Positions 10,318-22,845 of a stretch of DNA of 64,000 nucleotides are shown here, in pieces. Below the pieces are notes generated by a model. It was not told the origin of the DNA and searched no databases. It saw only the letters and a list, made by a program, of their open reading frames with translations. This DNA is from Lineus longissimus (lineage: Eukaryota > Nemertea > Pilidiophora > Heteronemertea > Lineidae). Location of the stretch: the NCBI RefSeq assembly GCF_910592395.1, contig NC_088326.1, positions 9,675,001 to 9,739,000 on the forward strand. Direction: 5' to 3'. The translations under genes were made by a program, and so were the position numbers. Within the stretch, counting starts at the first letter, position 1, and every line of letters starts with the position of its first letter.

Positions 10318-10410
10318 TTTTCTGGAAACAAAATTAATAGTTCAACTATCTTTGCATGGAAATAGTGGCGTTATAAAAATGTTGCGAGAGGAGGAGGGTG
10401 TCATGTCCAT

Positions 10411-10420
10411 CTATTTATAA
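10411..10420 (-). promoter_or_regulatory. TATA box for the antisense signal-peptide exon
   Basis: TTATAAATAG on the minus strand is followed by about 95 bp to the ATG, a plausible TATA-to-start layout with a short 5' UTR. The same box precedes the copy in core 3 (about 28881-28890). Confidence 0.4.
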
Positions 10421-11211
10421 GGCAAATGCACACCGATCGACAGCTCACCATTAGAATATTGAGAGAAAATCTGATTTGAAATAAAAAGCGAACAAACACT
10501 TTTAGTGAAAGTTTATCTCAAATCCTTTGTCTCAAGTCGGGTGTATTTTCTTATTCAAGAGGTTACTGATCAACTGGGAACGAATTAGTTGTCCCTACTA
10601 TATACTGTCTGGTCGTTTTGTTGAATGATCGATCTGTACCCTTTAAATGACAAGTTCAAATAAAAGCGACAATTGCATACGAGTCTGAATATCCGGGGAA
10701 ATGTGTCCTGATTAACAGACAACTCCAGTGTTAAGGGACATGTACTGTAGCCCGGAAAATATTTGCCGCATGCAGGTTTTCTTTGCGGTTGCCTGCTTTT
10801 TACTACAAACTTTAACACTCTGCTTTTGTGTATATTTGCGGAGCTTCGGGATCCGGAGCCGTTATGCATAATGTTTGTACAAAGTGACATTTTGCGGATT
10901 GATTCAGACGGCAAAACCGTAAAATTAAAACGCCCGCAGAAATTTTCTGTGACAGTACCTTATGAAAGAAAAAGTAGAAAATACAGTATGCGTAAACATA
11001 CTGACATGACTGTTTGAAGTGCAAGCGCCTATGTAATCCCTTGCCCACAATCGCAAACAACACGCGAAATGTGGTGACAGTTTCATCAGAATATAAACAT
11101 CTGGAGAACTTCGGATGATACGGCATTCATTTAATCGTAGATCCCTGCATCGAATCCCACCCCAGGCGTTATACCTTTTTAAGCTATTTTCTCTACTTTT
11201 TAAATTTTCTG
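10421..11211. other. Spacer, no supported gene
   Basis: The sequence is almost identical to 28891-29681. Overlapping ORFs on both strands (about 84-109 codons around 10585-11126) recur only because the DNA recurs. None has recognisable domain features. Confidence 0.5.
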
Positions 11212-11768
11212 GTAGAAATTAACTCCTGGCGATGCCAATCCGGTTTGAACAAAAAACAGCGTCCCAGACCCTAAATCTGACATGCAAAATAAAGATGCAG
11301 TGGATTGAGATGGCGTTCATAAGCTCCAGGTCCAGGTCTACAATATTAGATGACGGGGATGCTACCATGGAACCTGTTGCAGCGATTTACTCGTCAATAA
11401 CTAACTTCAAATGCATGAAGGCCAATAAAAGAATTCATCACATCTAACTTGTATTGGTGGTAGTTAGAATACTGGCCAGGAACACTTGGCTCCCAATTAA
11501 GCAGATCTAAGGAAAATAGCCTTACACAAGGAAAAGGGGTAAGACTGACATAACCATGCCAGCTTCGGGAGACAGACCAAGTTAAACACGCTCAACCAAT
11601 ATACTAAGTACTCAAAATTGGCTAAGAGCCACCCTGCGTATCAATGATGCGAAACGTATACTGTACGTGGAGCTGTATTTATCGCCAGCTAACATATTAA
11701 TACATGGTTCTGTTGAAACCAGATACATACAATACCCCAAGCAACAATTATTTAGAATATTGTGTTCT
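11212..11768. repeat. Segment upstream of cores 2, 3 and 4
   Basis: Three copies lie at 11212-11768, 20157-20719 and 29682-30245. Each leads into the shared core start CAGGACACTC. A 71-92 codon plus-strand ORF (MPIRFEQKTASQ...) is open in all three but changes length by small indels at its end, so I do not call it a gene. Confidence 0.8.
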
Positions 11769-13895
11769 CAGGACACTCTATTTGGACAAATATTGCTTTT
11801 TCTTACCGCTATACTTCGTCATATATTGACATAATCATGGTTCTGCATCCTTTGAATTAAAACGATTTTACGAGCTTTGATCAATAATTCAATAAACCTT
11901 ACCAATGAATCCAGTTTTCAGTAAAAAGAATCTATCGATACCAATACTGGTCATGCCTCAATCCCGTTTTGTTTTCCCTGTGCATAAGGTAAAGGATTGG
12001 AAATATCGGGTCTAAAACATTAGTTGCCGACTGGAGAAAGGAACTGCCAGTGTTAACCTATTTCAAGCAACCTGACGTGACAGACTTGAGGTTTGCCTAA
12101 TTGTACTTCCCCTTGACTGATGGAGATGTTTTGAAACTGGATTTAGAGGTATACACTCTATCGAAAGTTCTGACTAGTAGCTGGACAACTTCAATGCACC
12201 CGCTCGGATATGGGCCGACAAGGACGAAATACCTTCCAAATCAACCATCCCAATATATGTTGTAATGTGTCACTGGTTTGATAAATGCTCGAGTTTCTCA
12301 CTCACTCCTAACGTTCAGCCAGATCTTTACAGAGTGCACATTTCTAGGCCCGTAATGGGGTAATGTTAAGGCCTTTTATAATCATCTGGTAATTGAATGT
12401 GAATAGCAACAGTTGTAGGCGAAAAGTGAATGGAGTTTAGATATTGATTACGGCATACCGTGGCATTGCCTTTAGCCCCATTTACACGGTGGGGGTTCGA
12501 TCCAGATCGAGACCTGTTCGGTTCAACACGCACCGTGTAAATCGGATTTTAAATAGCCCGAACCGACCTTGAACAGCCTTAAGCGAACCGACCCGGGACT
12601 CGCCGAATAGCGCAGTCTCGGGTTGGTTCAGGAGCATTAGGCGGGTTGAGGCGGGTTCGCGCTGTCGTGTAAATTCGAACCGACCAAGTAGGTTTGAATC
12701 TGTGTGTTTTATGTGTACATTGTATAGCGATGAGTCGTGTTCTACATCTAAGATAAGTGTGCGTATGTAACCATGTGTATCCTATAATATCCATCAGTTG
12801 ATAGGGCCTGTACAATTAACATATTGCAAGGGAAGTTCATGGACACTAGCTACATGTTGTTCATAGACACTTTATACATTTTGAGATCCGAAGATTCGCC
12901 AAACTGGTCTTTAAATTGTACGTGCAGTCGAAGCTGTGACAGGGAGGATGCAATGGCCGATAAAATATCGATTTTTCTGAGTAGAACGTGAGCACGTACC
13001 CGCCAACGCCACCATCGGCCACGGCACGAACGAACCGTGCAATCTGTTAATGGAAACGTTTGTGGAATAGGAAGTGACTAGGCAGCCGACATCTAGGTAA
13101 TATCGCCCTTAATAATGCCAATGGTCTTTTCACATTGCACTGTATATTTTAAAGGAAATCGGTGAACATGTCTGAAACATTTCAAAGTTATTCATGAGAC
13201 GAACTTGAATTAGATAACACCATCGTCCTGCGCGTTCTCGAGCTTCCAAGCCGGAGAAAATCATCTCGACGTGCGATCTGGTGATTCGGTTCAGTCAGTC
13301 AGCCTGTTTTCTTTTTGGCTCGTTGGGGGTAGGATTTGGCGATAGTGTTTCCTTATCCAAGGTCGTCTATGCGTCGGAATTTTCCTTCGAGATAGATAAC
13401 AGTACTCACCTTTCGGCTAGCGGTCAAGAGGTTCCTGGCTCGATCCATACTACAGTCGGCATGACACTCTAGGAAGGCATCAATGTTTAACTTGCCTAAT
13501 TTCAGTAATTTTTATGCTTTTGTTTAATGTTTGTAGCACTGATTGAACAACTTCAATTGACTCTACTCAAAATTTCTTGAAACCGACCGACCGAGGTTAA
13601 ATGATAAACTTTGACATAATCAAATTATAGTAATAAATCCAAAGCTTTCATTTCAATTCTTTAAAGAGTGCATGCTTCTTCGCCCATCGCAAATGCATTC
13701 GTCACATGAACTCAATCAACATGCATCAGGTTCAATGTGGCGCTGTCATCTACCTTACCATTGAGTAGTTCGCTACATTTTCCGACCAGGTTAAACATAT
13801 CAAGGGATGTTATATCATCAATACCGATTCCCGGGTTCTCTCTGGTTTGAAACGCACGCATAGCTGCGCTCAACTATTCCGTCCGAGCATAGATT

Positions 13896-14156
13896 ATGTC
13901 TGGCGCGGCTGGTGGTAGTCGATCACAATTCAAAAAGGTTGTCTTCGATTGGAGTGTAATCCAACCGGATTTAGGAGCCCAAGACGTTATTTCACTATTG
14001 GCCTGCGCTCTCCTTTGTATTCACCCAGACTGCTCAACACTAACTGTTCTGCTCAACGATGAGCGCTTTATCTGCCAAATGAGTAGAAAGAAGGGAACGT
14101 GTATGGAGAAGGAGGAGGCTTTAATGAATCCAGGTTCACGGATGTATCAGAAAAAG
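13896..14156 (+). CDS. Gene A2, exon 1
   Basis: The exon has 87 codons with the same ATG and donor (AAAAAG|GTGATA) as A1. Differences from A1 include Gly to Ser in VVFDWSVIQ, Gly to Asp in CIHPDC, and a change in LLNDERFIC. Several other changes are replacements rather than silent. The intron to 14742 is 586 bp. The function is unknown. Confidence 0.55.
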
Positions 14157-14742
14157 GTGATAAATCTGTTTCACAGATTTTAGTCATATAAAACCAGATA
14201 ACTCCACCCCGAACCAGTCAATTAATATTCACCATTACTTATAATTATGACCTGCTTATTTCTGGTTGGTTGATGCATGAAATAAGACGTAAGGAGGCTG
14301 TCGTAATCAACACTGACCAGACTTTTTTAATGAAAACATATGTAGAAATTCTATCAATGGCATTTTTGAAGACATTTCTAGTTTCATTGATTCTCATAAG
14401 ATTTCTTACAGAAATGTTTGTATGTGTGGACAAGTTTATAATTGAACCACGGCAAAGAGCGTAGATGATATTAAGTACAACAGTTTTTATTCGATATGCA
14501 GGCTGCGAATGACCATCGAATGCATTCGGGTGCATCCGAATTGGGACGGTGGTAGATGTCATTCTAACGCCATTCGAATAACCTGACTGTGAATATTATG
14601 AGTGAACCTGAATATAAAATGTTACGACACGCACGTTCTGTTCGGCGAAATATTGACAAGGGTTGTATACTCGACCTATCACGCAACAGACTGCCAATTG
14701 TCAACAGTTACATTCATAACATTATGTTTAAATTACTAATAG

Positions 14743-15732
14743 GAAATATACACGATAGTATATAAAGGTCATGCTAGGGTGTCGTTTATACCCAAATGTA
14801 CAGTAAATAAAGGTGATGGTTGGCATTTTGATCAGCAAACTGGCAGAATACTTATGCTGAAGATGCCGAGGATTACACCATACTACTATGTTTTGGTTTA
14901 CAAAATGACTGATGATTATTATAGACTAGTGTACAGAACTAAGTTCTATAAGGACGTGTCTGCTTGGAATCCTTTGCTTGACTACAAGCAGTTTACTGCA
15001 TTTTTTTACGGACCTAAAGGGCAGAGGGGACGTTTCATTTTCTATGATATTACGAAAGGCATTTTTCTGGGAACACTTGTCGCTCCAAAAACAGAAAGTT
15101 GTTACACTGTTGGACCGAGCATACAAGCTAAAATAGGATTTCAGGAGAAGGTGGTTGTCTCGTGTAATTTTAAAGGTCGTACAAAAGCAACGTTTTACAA
15201 CACAAAAAGAGTTAATAATAAAAATGGGAGTTTTCAACTTATCCTTTATAAAGGCGTTTCTCTGCCTATCAATGTATCACCTCGTCTTATGATAATTAGT
15301 AGCGATGTCTACACCATTCAGGTAATTAATAGACGAGTACATATGGTTGTATATCAGAAAGAAGACATAAGCAATCCTGTCGTTTATTTGATTAAACAAA
15401 CACGTTTTACACGATACTGCCGAGTTTCGTCAAGTTTTTCACTAGAACCAACCTCCCGACTAGTTTTTCAACTGTGTTTTCCTGGACCACATGGCAATGC
15501 GATGGAGAGGACCTTTGTTCCACGAAACGGGCTATTAAGGAAAGGGTTCGGTAAAATAACCTTTTTTGAAATGACTCCGTCTTTTCATCCTCTAACCAAT
15601 GACGGTGACGGCAAACATTTTAGATTCAGCCCACTGGATGGTTCCTTAATTCATCTAATACGATATCAAAGAAAATCAGCTGAGTCGAAAGAATATCTCG
15701 CGTCAGCTGTTATATATAAAAGACAGCAGTAG
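14743..15732 (+). CDS. Gene A2, exon 2 (type 2 allele)
   Basis: The frame is open from the phase-0 acceptor (AATAG|GAAATA) to TAG, 329 codons. Against A1 I count about 27 replaced codons and 6 silent ones over the 317 codons from 14779. Replacements cluster at codons 7-47, 166-175 (NVSPRLMIISSD in place of NGPPGPIIISRD), 210-225 and 255-311. The anchor motifs are unchanged. An AATAAA follows at 15807. Confidence 0.8.
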   Translation, partial: EIYTIVYKGHARVSFIPKCTVNKGDGWHFDQQTGRILMLKMPRITPYYYVLVYKMTDDYYRLVYRTKFYKDVSAWNPLLDYKQFTAFFYGPKGQRGRFIFYDITKGIFLGTLVAPKTESCYTVGPSIQAKIGFQEKVVVSCNFKGRTKATFYNTKRVNNKNGSFQLILYKGVSLPINVSPRLMIISSDVYTIQVINRRVHMVVYQKEDISNPVVYLIKQTRFTRYCRVSSSFSLEPTSRLVFQLCFPGPHGNAMERTFVPRNGLLRKGFGKITFFEMTPSFHPLTNDGDGKHFRFSPLDGSLIHLIRYQRKSAESKEYLASAVIYKRQQ

Positions 15733-16319
15733 GGTGGCCCAGCAAATGTATCCTTTACATGGATACACATTATAATTATATTGTGTAAGGGAAATGTTTC
15801 CTGGGCAATAAACCATGAAATGTCCCCGTAGTTGAAAGTTGGCGAATTCACTCATTTTCAGTTGGCACTAAACTAAATATCGCGTTTTCTACCGGAATTT
15901 AATACCTTTTGTCGCCCAGTGGTTGATGCATCACAGTTCAAAAATTTGCCTCTTTTCAGTTTTGGTAGTGAATTAGAAAATCGTTTTCGTTAATAATCGA
16001 CTTACGATGTGTGATCGATGACTCAGTGGCTTTCGACCAATTGTTATATATACAAGTTAATCAATTACAAACTCATAGACGACTTCATTCGGTCTGGTTA
16101 GTCCACAATATGCTCAATTTTATCTAATCAAATGGTGCAACACGCGTGTACAACGTTCTTTGGGTATAGTTTTTCAGATAAAAACATCCCCGCAACAAAT
16201 CATTTTCGAATAAATTTCATTTTTCTTCATAGACGATTAGCATTCTTAAATATCGTTTAGTTCAATTCCTGCCTTTCTTACCACCAATAAAAACGGAAAG
16301 GAAAACTTTTATAGTCGAA

Positions 16320-17291
16320 ATGCATGCCACATTTCCTTTGCTTTTAGTAAGCTATCGTGAACAGCCGGTGCCTTGGAAACGATTAATTTTCTATAGAACC
16401 GATGTTACTTTTCGCCGCCATGGTCAAAGCTCGCGGGTAAGATACAATATGTCTTACTATCATGGATCAGGCAGGCAATATGTCACAATAGTCTCCAAGT
16501 ACATAATTTTGCTGCCTCTCAAGGTGTCACATGGTCAACATAATGTTTGCCGTGGTGATGGAAAGATATACGATTTTACTACAGGCAAACATGTTGGGCG
16601 TCTCATAATTCCAGCTGAAGAGAAGGAAATATGTTGGATTGCATTCAGCGTTGATCTGGCTACAATCGCTTATTATACGATGCTTCATTCAAGAAAATTG
16701 TGGCGGCTGACTCTGTATAATGTACAGTGGGAATTCGAGAATAACGAATGGATATGTACAATGTTACATAATTACACTGTCTACAACTACCTTCCTTTGG
16801 TTAGAGGAGCAAAGCTAATCATCAGCGAATTGCGACCTTTATTTGAATATGGCGCTGCTTTTCACTTAGGATTTCCAGATTCTCTAAATCTCATGTTTTT
16901 TCCTGATACACGCATTAGAACAACACCGCAGAAGTATCACACACTGTTGATAACAGGCCACCCGATACATCTATGGACGAATTACAAAAGTCGAATAACC
17001 CTTTATCGTTTTGATTTAACTCAGTCATATATAAGCATTGTCGAATTCTTTTCATGTTTGTCAAGAACCAACTCAATTCTGAATGAAAAGGGCGAGTATG
17101 TGGTAATTCGGCGTAATGTTGAAATTCAAAGGTCGATGGCAGTGGATAGGAAACGATTTGTTCGACCTATGGTATGGGTTGACCATCAGTGGAGCATATG
17201 TCAAATATACTATCACACGTCTGATGGGCACCATGTGTATAAGGGAATGAATGTCTACAGTAGAACCGATAATTTGGAAGGTAATGCATAG
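16320..17291 (+). CDS. Gene B2, novel 323-aa protein
   Basis: The ORF is intact and of standard family length. It keeps all shared anchors: GKIYDFTTGKHVGRL at 81-95, TLYN at 131-134, LIIS at 166-169 and QRSMAVDRKRFVR at 270-282. Most differences from B1 and B3 lie in the first 110 residues. The gene starts 587 bp after A2, in the same orientation. I see no separate TATA box that I would defend. Confidence 0.8.
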   Translation: MHATFPLLLVSYREQPVPWKRLIFYRTDVTFRRHGQSSRVRYNMSYYHGSGRQYVTIVSKYIILLPLKVSHGQHNVCRGDGKIYDFTTGKHVGRLIIPAEEKEICWIAFSVDLATIAYYTMLHSRKLWRLTLYNVQWEFENNEWICTMLHNYTVYNYLPLVRGAKLIISELRPLFEYGAAFHLGFPDSLNLMFFPDTRIRTTPQKYHTLLITGHPIHLWTNYKSRITLYRFDLTQSYISIVEFFSCLSRTNSILNEKGEYVVIRRNVEIQRSMAVDRKRFVRPMVWVDHQWSICQIYYHTSDGHHVYKGMNVYSRTDNLEGNA

Positions 17292-17718
17292 ATCACGTTA
17301 GTTCACTAAAGCACTGCAAAATATTCACGTTAAATCAGACTACCAACCTTGCCAACTAAACCTTCGAATCTCCATGAAGTTCAAATAAGGATCCAGGTCA
17401 TGTAAATGTGTGGATTTATTGGACCTCTCAAAGTTGATCGAGTGCTGATGCATTCGCCATAACACGCTAAGCTTGACGTTGATTGTTCATCTTTTATTAA
17501 TCTGTATATTAATACTAGAACTGGTAAAAGTATCTTTATGTCTACCACCGCCTTAACCGCTTGATGGAATATCCTAATTTTTCGTTTGTGCATGTAAATT
17601 TTACCCGTGAAACCATTCAGCTAACTCTCCAATCCATGTTTTTAGCGCGAAATGTGTTTTTCGTGTGTGTTTTCGTATGAACATCCTGAGATCGTGTGTT
17701 TTTTCGTATGAATAGAGC

Positions 17719-17889
17719 CCGGTGTAAAAGTAAAAAGTGTCCCCCCTTGAAAAAGTGTCCGGCCCTATTGTATTCTGCAATATGGTTCTATAGAGACCCT
17801 GACCGTCAATAGCTCAGAGATTGAAGCGCATAATAGAATCCTTTGTTCCCGGACATTTTATCCTAGGACATTTTAAACTTCTACACCGG
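17719..17889. mobile_element. 171-bp MITE, copy 1
   Basis: Imperfect terminal inverted repeats CCGGTGTAAAAGT... and ...ACTTCTACACCGG enclose a short interior. A second member with about 90% similarity lies at 18980-19149. Both carry AAAAGTGTCC near the left end and GGACATTTTAAAC near the right. No coding capacity. Confidence 0.8.
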
Positions 17890-18979
17890 CAGTGCGCAGT
17901 GCATTGTTGGATCGTTGTAAAGTGTACATGGTGATTTTAAAATTGTACGATTTCGAATAAATTGGGTGTTTTGCAGCAATTGCACTATCATTTAGGGGAT
18001 TTAGAATACATTGGAGATAAATATAGTCGGTATAGAGCAATGTTCGGTTGCAACAGTGTTAATTGCGGTGCAACCTGCGAATATTCATGAAGCTATTGGG
18101 CATAAATACTGACAAGCTGATCAAGCCTTCTTTGGGACACTGTTGATTCTGATGAAAAATTCAGTTTTCAGTAAAAAAAATCTATCGATACCAATACTAC
18201 TCATGCCTTAATCCCGTTTTGTTTTCCCTATGCATATTCACAGGTGAAGGATTGGAAATGTTAGGTCTAAAACATTAGTTGTAAGAAAGGAGAGAGGCCC
18301 TTTGATTCAAATCCCACGGCCGCAAGTGTTAACCTATTTCAAGCAACCTGACGTGACAGACTTGAGGTTTGCCTAATTGAACTACCCCTTGACTGATGGA
18401 GATGTTTTGAAACTGATTCATTATTAAATTTAGAGGTATACACTATATCGAAAGTTCTGACTAGTAGCTAGACTTCAATGCACCCGCTCGGATATGGGCC
18501 GACAAGGACGAAATACCTCCCAAATCCACCGTCCCAATATATAATGTTGTCATGTGTCACTAGTTTGATAAATACTCTAGTTTCTCACTCACTCCTTACG
18601 CCCAGCCATATTTTTACATAGTGCACATTTCTAGCCCGTAATGGGGAATGTTAAGGCCTTTTATAATCATCTGGTAATTTACCATCTAAGGGTATCACAT
18701 TGTTCCATTTGTTGTCATCTAATGGGATATTCATCTACTAGTAGCTGACGAGTCTGAATTGACGTCCCTCAGACAAACCGCTCGGGCGACTGTGCTCATT
18801 TTCGCTATACTGGGGTAGGAAAAGATAGGCTATGTCTCGAAGAGGGATATTGGATAAGAACATTGCTTCAAGGCGATTATTGCAGCCGCTTTTACCGACG
18901 GCAGTCGCCATTAATAGCTGACCAGGCTAACGGTGCTGTCATCTAGCCAGGCACCTGAGATATCCAGGCAAAATTGCCT
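17890..18979. repeat. Insert with an older partial core copy (18163-18679)
   Basis: From about 18163 (CAGTTTTCAGTAAAAA) to 18679 the sequence is a divergent copy of core positions about 1450-1930, with many substitutions and small insertions. The cores themselves differ far less, so this is an older duplicate. The rest of the interval shows no gene. Confidence 0.75.
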
Positions 18980-19149
18980 CGGTGTAAAAGTAAAAAGTGT
19001 CCCCGCTAGAAAAAGTGTCCGGGCCTATTGTATTCTGACAGATTATGGCATATGGTTCTATAGAGGCAATGACCGTCAATAGCTCAGCGCATAATAGAAT
19101 CCTTTGTTCCCGGACATTTTATCCTAGGACATTTTAAACTTCTACACCG
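18980..19149. mobile_element. MITE, copy 2 of the 17719 family
   Basis: It has the same ends (CGGTGTAAAAG and CTTCTACACCG) and interior as the element at 17719-17889, with a small insertion and a small deletion. It lies next to a GCACCTGAGATAT motif that also flanks the SINE-like sequence of core 1. Confidence 0.8.
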
Positions 19150-20156
19150 GCGGTTCTCGGAATTTTAGCTATTTCCGAGTGATCTGTGAATATGATTGCT
19201 TAACTGCAAATGTTTTTCAACTGAATATCCCACAGATTCTACTCTTGCACTCCGCCCGAAAGGACGCAATTGCAGAAATTCCAATGTGGAATACTGGCAT
19301 GGTCTGAACATTTGGTAAGAGATTGAAAAAAACTTTTACTTGGGCGAAGCGATTACTTTAATAAGGAATTCAAGTTTTAAATTGACGGTATCCATGTTCA
19401 TTACAGCCCTTAACCAATCCTGAAACGCCGGCAAGAGCAATCATCTGCGGCGTACACGCCCGGCCAGCAGTTGCAATATGGTTTTGAGGTGGACATATTA
19501 CGTTGCCATTTTAAACGATTATTTCTCGACCAATCTGGATGAAATGTTCAAGTTATAATCGTTAAGTGCTTCTCCTGCATGATCATGTGCCGAGAATTAA
19601 TGAGATGCACAGAAACAAAAATTGACCAATCCAGGGGACCCTCCAAATGACCATTGGTTATTGATAAGTTTGCTGAAGATATATATATTTTTAATATCTT
19701 CACTGATCGAGAATGTTGATCGAGCCCCTATAATCCTGTTTGGTGGAGGCAGGGATCAATAAAAAGCTAACTTCAGAGCAATCCGACAATGAAAAACACA
19801 CCGATTCGATACGAAATGAAAAAGTCAGAGAACATTTACTTACTTCTTCATGACCAAACATACATCAACAGTCTATCGTGTATCACACGGATATGTTATG
19901 GAGTCAGATCAAATCGGCCAGGTGCTAATGTATGCTTAGTCATGAAGAATGAGCTCAGTGAGCATCTATGTTATAAATGCTCACTGAGACAATGGGTGAT
20001 ATGAATAAAGAGTAGTAAATGCTTTTATCTAAAACTCCATGTACATTTACACTTGGCCTTTCTGTACAAAATTGAAGTAAAATCATTTGCTAGTCTTTAT
20101 TCATATCACCCATTGAGTACTTAACAACAAGAGGACTAGAATTATCAAATAATCTG
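19150..20156. repeat. Spacer with nested hairpin repeat (19953-20147)
   Basis: No gene is seen. A 12-bp hairpin (CTCAGTGAGCAT with its complement, 19953-19988) is followed by AATGGGTGATATGAATAAAG at 19990 and its exact complement at 20096-20115. Then comes ACTTAACAACAAGAGGACTA, which recurs beside a similar hairpin at 49415-49497. This marks a palindromic interspersed repeat family. Confidence 0.6.
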
Positions 20157-22845
20157 GTGGAAATTAACTCTTGGCGATGCCAATCCGGTTTGAACAAAAA
20201 ACAGCGTCCCAGACCCTGAATCTGACATTCAAAATAAAGATGCAGTGGATTGAGATGGCGTCCATAAGCTCCAGGTCCAGGTCTACAATATTAGATGACG
20301 GGGATGCTACCATGGAACCTGTTGCAGCGATTTACTCGTCAATAACTATCTTCAAATGCATGAAGGCAAAGAAAAGAAGTCATCACATTCTAACTTGTAT
20401 TGGTGGTAGTTAGAATACTGGCCGGGAACATTTGGCTCCCAATTAAGCAGATCTAAGGAAAATAGCCTTACACAAGGAAAAGGGGTAAAACTGACATAAC
20501 CATGCCAGCTTCGGGAGACAGACCAAGTTAAAGGAGATACGCTCAAACAATATACTAAGTACTCAAAATTGGCTAAGAGCCACCCTACGTATCAATGATG
20601 CGAAATGTATACTGTACGTGGAGCTGTATTTATCGCCAGCTAACATATTAATACATGGTTCTGTTGAAACCAGATACATACAATACCCCAAGCAACAATT
20701 ATTAAGAATATTGCGTTCTCAGGACACTCTATTTGGACAAATATTGCTTTTTCTTACCGCTATACTTCGTCATATATTGACCTAATCATGGTTCTGCATC
20801 CTTTGAATTAAAACGATTTTACGAGCTTTGATCAATAATTCAATAAACCTTACCAATGAATCCAGTTTTCAGTAAAAAGAATCTATCGATACCAATACTG
20901 GTCATGCCTCGATCCTGTTTTGTTTTCCCTGTGCATAAGGTGAAGGATTGGAAATATCGGGTCTAAAACATTAGTTGCCGACTGGAGAAAGGAACTGCCA
21001 GTGTTAACCTATTTCAAGCAACCTGACGTGACAGACTTGAGGTTTGCCTAATTGTACTTCCCCTTGACTGATGGAGATGTTTTGAAACTGGATTTAGAGG
21101 TATACACTCTATCGAAAGTTCTGACTAGTAGCTGGACAACTTCAATGCACCCGCTCGGATATGGGCCGACAAGGACGAAATACCTTCCAAATCAACCATC
21201 CCAATATATGTTGTAATGTGTCACTGGTTTGATAAATGCTCGAGTTTCTCACTCACTCCTAACGTTCAGCCAGATCTTTACAGAGTGCACATTTCTAGGC
21301 CCGTAATGGGGTAATGTTAAGGCCTTTTATAATCATCTGGTAATTGAATGTGAATAGCAACAGTTGTAGGCGAAAAGTGAATGGAGTTTAGATATTGATT
21401 ACGGCATACCGTGGCATTGCCTTTAGCCCCATTCACACGGTGGGGGTTCGATCCAGATCGAGACCTGTTCGGTTCAACACGCACCGTGTAAATCGGATTT
21501 TAAATAGCCCGAACCGACCTTGAACAGCCTTAAGCGAACCGACCCGGGACTCGCCGAATAGCGCAGTCTCGGGTTGGTTCAGGAGCATTAGGCGGGTTGA
21601 GGCGGGTTCGCGCTGTCGTGTAAATTCGAACCGACCAAGTAGGTTTGAATCTGTGTGTTTTATGTGTACATTGTATAGCGATGAGTCGTGTTCTACATCT
21701 AAGATAAGTGTGCGTATGTAACCATGTGTATCCTATAATATCCATCAGTTGATAGGGCCTGTACAATTAACATATTGCAAGGGAAGTTCATGGACACTAG
21801 CTACATGTTGTTCATAGACACTTTATACATTTTGAGATCCGAAGATTCGCCAAACTGGTCTTTAAATTGTACGCGCAGTCGAAGCTGTGACAGGGAGGAT
21901 GCAATGGCCGATAAAATATCGATTTTTCTGAGTAGAACGTGATCACATACCCGCCAACGCCACCATCGGCCACGGCACGAACGAACCGTGCAATCTGTTA
22001 ATGGAAACGTTTGTGGAATAGGAAGTGACTAGGCAGCCGACATCTAGGTAATATCGCCCTTAATAATGCCAATGGTCTTTTCACATTGCACTGTATATTT
22101 TAAAGGAAATCGGTGAACATGTCTGAAACATTTCAAAGTTATTCATGAGACGAACTTGAATTAGATAACACCATCGTCCTGCGCGTTCTCGAGCTTCCAA
22201 GCCGGAGAAAATCATCTCGACGTGCGATCTGGTGTTCGGTTCAGTCAGTCAGCCTGTTTTCTTTTTGGCTCGTTGGGGGTAGGATTTGGCGATAGTGTTT
22301 CCTAATCCAAGGTCGTCTATGCGTCGGAATTTTCCTTCGAGATAGATAACAGTACTCGCCTTTCGGCTAGCGGTCAAGAAGTTCCTGGCTCGATCCATAC
22401 TACAGTCGGCATGACACTCTAGGAAGGTATCAATGTTTAACTTGCCTAATTTCAGTAATTTTTATGCTTTTGTTTAATGTTTGTAGCACTGATTGAACAG
22501 CTTCAATTGGCTCTACTCAAAATTTCTTGAACACGACCGACCGAGGTTAAATGATAAACTTTGACATAATCAAATTATAGTAATAAATCCAAAGCTTTCA
22601 TTTTAATTCTTTGAAGAGTGCATGCTTCTTCGCCCATTGCAAATGCATTCGTCACATGAACTCAATCAACATGCATCAGGTTCAATGTGGCTCTGTCATC
22701 TACCTTACTATTGAGTAGTTCGCTACATTTTCCGACCAGGTTAAACATATCAAGGGATGTTATATCATCAATACCGATTCCCGGGTTCTCTCCGGTTTGA
22801 AACGCATGCATAGCTGCGGTCAACTATTCCATTCGAGCATAGATT

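Larger units (their letters stand above)
11769..17640 (+). repeat. Tandem duplication core, copy 2 (genes A2 and B2)
   Basis: This is the second core and type member of the core 2/core 4 subtype. Its non-coding leader (11769-13895) matches 1304-3430 closely. It lacks the MITE between A and B that core 1 has, which gives the empty-site sequence. The minisatellite after gene B is reduced to about two units at 17666-17710. Confidence 0.95.

Noticed and set aside
10763-11126. 84- and 104-aa overlapping ORFs on both strands in the spacer
   Set aside because: They are conserved only because the spacer was duplicated. Both strands are open, there are no domain features, and start context is weak.
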